Below are positions 7,718 to 10,813 of a stretch of 10,813 nucleotides of DNA, piece by piece. Source of the stretch: JBGPBY01 sp041481485 (GTDB lineage: Bacteria > Acidobacteriota > Terriglobia > 20CM-2-55-15); NCBI GenBank assembly GCA_041481485.1, contig JBGPBY010000240.1, positions 1-10,813 of the forward strand. Direction: 5' to 3'. The notes below the pieces were generated by a model. It was not told the DNA's origin and did not search any database. It worked only from the letters and a program-made list of their open reading frames with translations. Made by a program: the position numbers and the translations under genes. The first letter of the stretch is position 1, and each line of letters begins with the position of its first letter.

Positions 7718-8065
7718 TCATGCGCGATCGTTAAGCAATCGTGAAATGCGAGCAGCGAAATCCGGCAACTCCATTTGCCAATATGAATGGCGGATCGCTG
7801 CTCGCCAGATCTCAATGTTCTTCTGGTCTCGTTCGACGTGGCTCATGAATTCATCGCTAAGCAAGTCTTCAATCGGACCAGCCCCAAGATTGCCGAGATG
7901 CTCATCAGCGGATGAAGACCGATCAATTACACACTGGACCAGCCTAAGCCTCTGTTCGAAAGAAAAGCCCTGGTGGTTGAAGGTACTGGCCCAATCTTCA
8001 ATGCCGAGGATTTTGCGCTGGAGTGCCAGGCGCTCCTGCGAGTTCGACGGGACATGGGTTTGCAT
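7718..8065 (-). CDS. DUF6869-like protein, possibly truncated at its N-terminus
   Basis: The 115-residue frame on the minus strand resembles DUF6869 from about residue 33 on. FEQRLRLVQCVIDRSS fits the helix that usually reads like PEEAWxLILALL. ADEHLGNLGAGPIEDLLSDEF fits the hallmark AxxxLGAGPLEDLL, and the tail HVERDQKNIEIWRAAIRHSYW fits the following helices. The function of the family is unknown; it is a small cytoplasmic helical domain. The start at 8065 is weak: there is no Shine-Dalgarno, and the first 20 or so residues are codon-for-codon antisense to the ppsA remnant. The original 5' end may therefore have been replaced at the junction near 8006. It could be a living short gene or a truncated one; the domain call is from memory of the family pattern. 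Confidence 0.55.
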   Translation of the reverse strand: MQTHVPSNSQERLALQRKILGIEDWASTFNHQGFSFEQRLRLVQCVIDRSSSADEHLGNLGAGPIEDLLSDEFMSHVERDQKNIEIWRAAIRHSYWQMELPDFAARISRLLNDRA

Positions 8066-8566
8066 AATGTGAAGGTCATGATTCCATTTTGCCCGACGGT
8101 CGCTTAAGGGAAACGTGTGATTCAGGAAATGGCGAGGAATGGCCTGGCTCAGGGTGCCAACGGTCTCGAAGTCTATGCCATGTGCGAATTACCCTCGAAC
8201 GTCATTCTGGCGAACGAATTTCTGCAGGTCTTCGATGGATTTTCAATCGGATCGAATGACCTCACCCAACTCGTACTCGGCATCGACCGGGATTCCGGAA
8301 CCGTCGCACACCTGTTTGATGAAAGGAATGATGCGGTCCTTCATATCATTTCCCAGGCAATTCAGGCTGCTCATCATTCGGGAAAGCCCATCGGTATTTG
8401 TGGACAGGCGCCATCGGACTATCCGGATTTTGCAGCCTGGCTCGTAAAGGAAGGCATTACTTCCATTTCAGTGAATCCGGACGTTGCCATCAAGACAGCG
8501 ATCACTGTCGCCGAATCAGAACGCTCGCTTGCAGCCCCGCCGCCTCTGCAACAGCCGCAACTCTGA
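8006..8566 (+). pseudogene. ppsA: C-terminal remnant of phosphoenolpyruvate synthase with in-frame stop
   Basis: From about 8006 the frame reads like the end of the PEP-binding TIM-barrel domain of PpsA: FALECQALLRVRRDMGL, NVKVMIPFCPTVA, then TAA at 8105-8107, and in the same frame GKRVIQEM, GLEVYAMCELPSNVILANEF, FDGFSIGSNDLTQLVLGIDR, AHLFDERNDAV and GICGQAPSDYPDFA, ending TGA 8564-8566. The family normally has EEGK where the stop now stands, so a single base change (GAA to TAA is the simplest) explains it. The active-site Cys in GICGQ is kept, but the ATP-grasp domain, the phosphohistidine domain and the first part of the barrel are absent; full PpsA is about 800 residues. The product cannot make PEP from pyruvate. 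A GTG at 8117 leaves a 149-codon open frame that an automatic caller would probably report as a short PEP-binding protein. The intact parent gene is not in the window. Confidence 0.85.
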
Positions 8567-8637
8567 AATCGAACCGGACCCGAAATAGGAAACTCCGCGG
8601 AAGAGGGACTGATCCCGGTTCTTATGCGGATTTTCCC

Positions 8638-9126
8638 TCATTTGATTTCGATCTTAACTTTTCGTGGTGCGGCTTCTCCAGAAATGGCCGCAGTCAGAGT
8701 CAACATGCCGTTCGATAATTCCGCTTTCACTTTGTTCGGATCGATCGGTTTCGGGAAATGGATCGACTGGTAAAGACTGCCGCTGCGGAATTCGGACGTG
8801 TGAACCTGATCTTTGTCGTCCTTGTGTTCATGTTGAGTCTCGCCTTTGATCACAAGATCGTTAACAGTCACTTCCACCTTCAAATCTTTGGCGTCCATTC
8901 CGACAACGGCAACTTTGAGTTTGTACTCATTATTTTCTTCTGAGAGTTCAATCTCCGGCTTCCAGACCAGCTCACGTTCGGCCTCCAGCCAGTGCTCGAG
9001 ATCGTTCCCATGTTGCATCCCGTTTTCTGCAAAAATGTCATAGGCGCGTTTCATGATTCGATCGTGAATGTTTTCTAAATCAGAAAAAATAGACTCGGTC
9101 TTCTTTACCGGAACTGTAGCTGTCAT
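8638..9126 (-). CDS. Hsp20 small heat-shock protein with N-terminal DUF2934 domain
   Basis: This 162-residue cytoplasmic chaperone has two parts. Residues 17-53 match DUF2934 (ENIHDRIMKRAYDIFAENG, then HGNDLEHWLEAERELV), a small helical domain of unknown role common in Acidobacteria and Proteobacteria. Residues 55-148 are an alpha-crystallin domain: KPEIELSEENNEYKL, VAVVGMDAKDLKVEV and the end signature AELSNGMLTLTA (135-146), with a C-terminal I-x-I (I159-E-I161) used for oligomer assembly. Small heat-shock proteins hold unfolding proteins without using ATP. The start at 9126 is supported by GGAGAGA just upstream. Here DUF2934 replaces the usual variable N-terminal arm, which in other Hsp20s controls oligomer size and client binding. 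It is probably the last gene of the minus-strand stress cluster, though the 175-base gap upstream could hold its own promoter. No CIRCE-type inverted repeat is visible. Confidence 0.93.
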   Translation of the reverse strand: MTATVPVKKTESIFSDLENIHDRIMKRAYDIFAENGMQHGNDLEHWLEAERELVWKPEIELSEENNEYKLKVAVVGMDAKDLKVEVTVNDLVIKGETQHEHKDDKDQVHTSEFRSGSLYQSIHFPKPIDPNKVKAELSNGMLTLTAAISGEAAPRKVKIEIK

Positions 9127-9239
9127 TTCATCTCTCCAGGCTCGTCATTGAGTGTATTTGGGCCTCCAGCCAGTTGCCTTCGATCCTGCACTCCTGTTGC
9201 CAAATGAAGTGCGTAGTGTGCTGCGGGATGCCGCTTCAT
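9123..9239 (-). CDS. Possible 38-codon ORF upstream of hsp20, ATGA overlap
   Basis: A minus-strand ATG (9237-9239) is preceded at about 7 bases by GAGG. It opens 38 codons (MKRHPAAHYALHLATG..., ending GEMK) and stops at TGA 9123-9125. This stop shares four bases (ATGA) with the hsp20 start, the usual geometry for coupled translation. The peptide has no recognisable domain or membrane segment. It conflicts with the DUF2934-like trace in another frame over the same bases, and only one of the two can explain this DNA. The ORF may be chance. Confidence 0.22.
   Translation of the reverse strand: MKRHPAAHYALHLATGVQDRRQLAGGPNTLNDEPGEMK
9128..9235 (-). pseudogene. DUF2934-like trace upstream of hsp20
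   Basis: A 35-codon minus-strand frame, closed by stops on both sides and lacking a start codon, reads FIWQQECRIEGNWLEAQ. This follows the DUF2934 pattern LWEQ-x-GRPEG-(RDxEx)-WLxAE, with about five residues missing before WLEA and Cys in place of the usual Gly. The WLEA codons share an identical 14-base string (9161-9174) with the WLEA codons of the DUF2934 part of hsp20 (8980-8993). It is best read as the decayed end of a separate DUF2934 gene or a partial duplication of the hsp20 5' end. The match is short. Confidence 0.35.
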
Positions 9240-9301
9240 GATTCGACCTCAACTATGGATGTTTTCGTTATGTTTTGACCCGGTGAAATCGAAGGAATGG
9301 A

Positions 9302-10039
9302 TTATTCGATCACCTGGAATTTCCGGGCAATATCGACAATTCCCGCAGCGGAGTGTAGAACTTTCAGGGGGAAGCACTCCTCCGTTCGCAACTCGGCACG
9401 ACTCTTGATTCCAAGCAACATTCCTCGTTCCATAATGAAATGCGCGGGTTCCCAAAAGGCAAAGTTTGCTGCCTTTCCGGCAGTTGTGAACCCGGAGCCG
9501 CCGAGACTTCTCGCGATCAGCCGGCAGGATTTCGGGCTTTGAGGTTCTACAATAAGGGACCACATCGAGTGGTCCGCGGACTTACCGGAACGAATTCGTT
9601 CCCAGTCCACAGCGGCGACCATCACGATGGCTCGTCCCGGAATCCAGCGGGCCACAATCATATGTGCCTTGCCGTCGAATTTCGCAGGTGCTCCCAGCCA
9701 TACTTTTTCCCCGACAACGCGTTGTTGCCACTCCGGATGAATCTCGTCGGCGTTCTTCATTTCGGCTCCGGCAAGGTTTTCAAGCGGCGTATAGCTGTAA
9801 AAACCCCCGCGGTCCTGACCGATCTGGGCGATCCAGGACCAGACCTGATCGGCCGGGGCATGAATCGTGATGGCATGTGTGGATTGGGTGACGGGATCCG
9901 GCATGAACTCATCTCCTGCCCATACCCGCGATCGCTCGCGCCACGTGCTACCCCAGTTCATATGCCGTGGACGAAGAAATGCCGCGTACCCGATGATTCC
10001 GCCGACGGTACAGGCCAGAAGTGCAGTGGATCGCTTCAT
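9302..10039 (-). CDS. SRPBCC-fold protein with N-terminal membrane anchor
   Basis: This 245-residue protein has one N-terminal hydrophobic helix (about 5-22) and then a START/Bet-v1-like (SRPBCC) domain: THAITIHAPADQVWSWIAQI at 54-73, GQDRGGFYSY at 74-83, LENL 86-89, NADEIHPEWQ 96-105, and the closing helix EPAHFIMERGMLLGIKSRAE at 197-216. This is the conserved pattern of the SRPBCC subfamily often annotated only by fold. The fold makes a deep hydrophobic pocket for lipids or other small apolar ligands; the ligand here is unknown. A Shine-Dalgarno (GGAG) lies about 8 bases upstream of the start at 10039, and the baeRF gene ends only 18 bases before it, so the two are very probably co-transcribed. 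A large open frame on the opposite strand (9440-10174) is its antisense shadow. Confidence 0.85.
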   Translation of the reverse strand: MKRSTALLACTVGGIIGYAAFLRPRHMNWGSTWRERSRVWAGDEFMPDPVTQSTHAITIHAPADQVWSWIAQIGQDRGGFYSYTPLENLAGAEMKNADEIHPEWQQRVVGEKVWLGAPAKFDGKAHMIVARWIPGRAIVMVAAVDWERIRSGKSADHSMWSLIVEPQSPKSCRLIARSLGGSGFTTAGKAANFAFWEPAHFIMERGMLLGIKSRAELRTEECFPLKVLHSAAGIVDIARKFQVIE

Positions 10040-10057
10040 GTTCGTTCTCCAGTGGGA

Positions 10058-10813
10058 TCAGAATCTGAGAAATGCGCCGATTCCGCCAGACGGCAGCAGA
10101 TCTACAGCTGCCGGTCCGCGGACCCTTTCGACGTTCGCTCCCGAATCCAGAGCGGTGGCAATAATCAGGTCTAGTCCATCCTCAATCGGAAAAAGGTTCT
10201 CCTTGCAGGTGGGACAAGCCGTCTGATTGATTACAATTTTTCGACACGTCTTGCAGCGCGCACCTTTCCAGGACATACCCTCGGCATACAGTAATTCGTG
10301 GATGCGCCCTTCTGTCAATGCCTCCAGCGTGGGCTGCAGTCCTGCTACGGCCTTCGCATTCGCTCGAAAGCGGTCCAGCAGAGAAGTCACTCTTGCGGAT
10401 TCGCTCTCTCTTTCGGCGCGGATCTGGAGATCGCTGACGATACCCGCAATATCCTGTAGCGCCGCTTGCGCCGGTAGAACGAAAACCGAAATAACGCGCT
10501 TCCGGACCACTTCGGGAAGAAAGTCTAAGAGTTCTTTGGTCGAGACGTTATTCCCTCCAATCAGGATCCCCTTAACGGATCGGGCGTCTGCGAGAAACCC
10601 TGCCATTTCCGCAACAGATTTCAAATATTGCCTTTCGCGTTCATCGCTCTTTCGATGAGAACTGGGTTGGGATTTTGTCTTGTCATTGCCCGGCGCCTGA
10701 GTGTGAGCGGTTGGAAAGGGGTTCTGGATTTCTGGATGTTCCGTCACGTTTCCCAGGAAACTCGTCAGAAAGCGCGCGTGCCTCCCGTCAAGCAGGACGA
10801 TGAGCAGCTCTTC
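10058..10813 (-). CDS. baeRF-type (bacterial eRF1-domain-3-like) zinc-ribbon protein, 5' end outside window
   Basis: The minus-strand frame is open to the right edge, so I call 251 visible residues rather than starting at the in-frame GTG (10747). The extra 22 codons read ELLIVLLDGRHARFLTSFLGN, which fits the first beta strands of the baeRF family (LVLLLDRRRARLF type). After a polar linker come the middle domain (SVAEMAGFLADARSVKGILIGG, then VVRKRVISVFVLPAQAALQDI) and an eRF1-domain-3-like end with a zinc ribbon CKTC-x9-CPTC (visible residues 187-203), ALDSGANVERV and the closing GGIGAFLRF. Known relatives of eRF1/aRF1 lack the stop-codon-reading domain and have been proposed to act on stalled ribosomes or nascent peptides; for this bacterial branch that remains inference. 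It is followed by the SRPBCC gene 18 bases on. Confidence 0.8.
   Translation of the reverse strand, partial: EELLIVLLDGRHARFLTSFLGNVTEHPEIQNPFPTAHTQAPGNDKTKSQPSSHRKSDERERQYLKSVAEMAGFLADARSVKGILIGGNNVSTKELLDFLPEVVRKRVISVFVLPAQAALQDIAGIVSDLQIRAERESESARVTSLLDRFRANAKAVAGLQPTLEALTEGRIHELLYAEGMSWKGARCKTCRKIVINQTACPTCKENLFPIEDGLDLIIATALDSGANVERVRGPAAVDLLPSGGIGAFLRF

Noticed and set aside
7548..8072. 174-codon plus-strand open frame across the gap and the DUF6869-like gene
   Set aside because: It matches no family, is mostly antisense to the DUF6869-like frame, and is in a different frame from the ppsA remnant.
8090..8120. Frameshift in the ppsA remnant
   Set aside because: Codons on both sides of the TAA are in the same frame, so a substitution explains the break without an indel.
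8571..8621. Inverted repeat GAACCGG...CCGGTTC between the converging ppsA remnant and hsp20
   Set aside because: The 7-base stem is perfect, but the loop is about 37 bases and no T-run follows on either strand, so it does not support an intrinsic terminator.
9440..10174. 244-codon plus-strand open frame
   Set aside because: It is antisense to the SRPBCC gene, shows no family resemblance, and runs past the start of that gene into the end of the baeRF gene. It is a high-GC shadow frame.

Overview
The window looks like chromosome of a free-living Acidobacteriota-type soil or sediment bacterium, of the Solibacter/Vicinamibacter kind. This is judged from family content, not from a database search. 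The clues are an adjacent DUF1592 (Planctomycete-type cytochrome) and DUF1552 pair, secreted proteins with in-frame Gly/Ala/Arg-rich inserts, a DUF2934-Hsp20 fusion, and a secreted GH43 enzyme beside a small secreted beta-sandwich protein. Base composition looks moderately GC-rich. I see no tRNA, rRNA, CRISPR array or insertion sequence.

Left part, 1-7551, all on the + strand, is mainly a run of exported proteins. It starts with the 3' end of an ankyrin-repeat gene cut by the window edge. After 7 bases comes a 775-residue exported protein with two CxxCH haem-c sites and the DUF1587/1595/1592/1588/1585 domain series. A Tat-exported DUF1552 protein follows, its AGGAGG overlapping the previous stop codon. 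Next is a secreted class-B3-like metallo-beta-lactamase-fold hydrolase. After a 119-base gap come a secreted GH43 arabinanase-like enzyme with a C-terminal ricin-type lectin module and, 14 bases later, a small secreted galactose-binding-like protein. The first three genes are tightly packed and probably co-transcribed; the last two form a second probable unit.

Middle part, 7552-8637, is a scar. A minus-strand DUF6869-like gene overlaps, in antisense, the start of a plus-strand remnant of phosphoenolpyruvate synthase. The remnant keeps only the last part of the PEP-binding TIM-barrel domain and carries an in-frame TAA at 8105. The N-terminal three quarters of the enzyme are missing.

Right part, 8638-10813, all on the minus strand, looks like a stress or maintenance cluster. 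In transcription order it holds a baeRF-type (bacterial eRF1-domain-3-like) zinc-ribbon protein cut by the right edge, an SRPBCC-fold membrane-anchored protein 18 bases later, and an Hsp20 with an N-terminal DUF2934 domain. The 175-base gap before hsp20 holds a degenerate DUF2934-like reading frame and, in another frame, a 38-codon ORF whose stop overlaps the hsp20 start as ATGA.

The least ordinary features are the decayed ppsA with its antisense overlap, the DUF2934-like trace upstream of hsp20, and the recurrent in-frame tandem repeats in the secreted proteins. The ankyrin/dihaem cytochrome/DUF1552 module is the best candidate for a functional system of unknown role.
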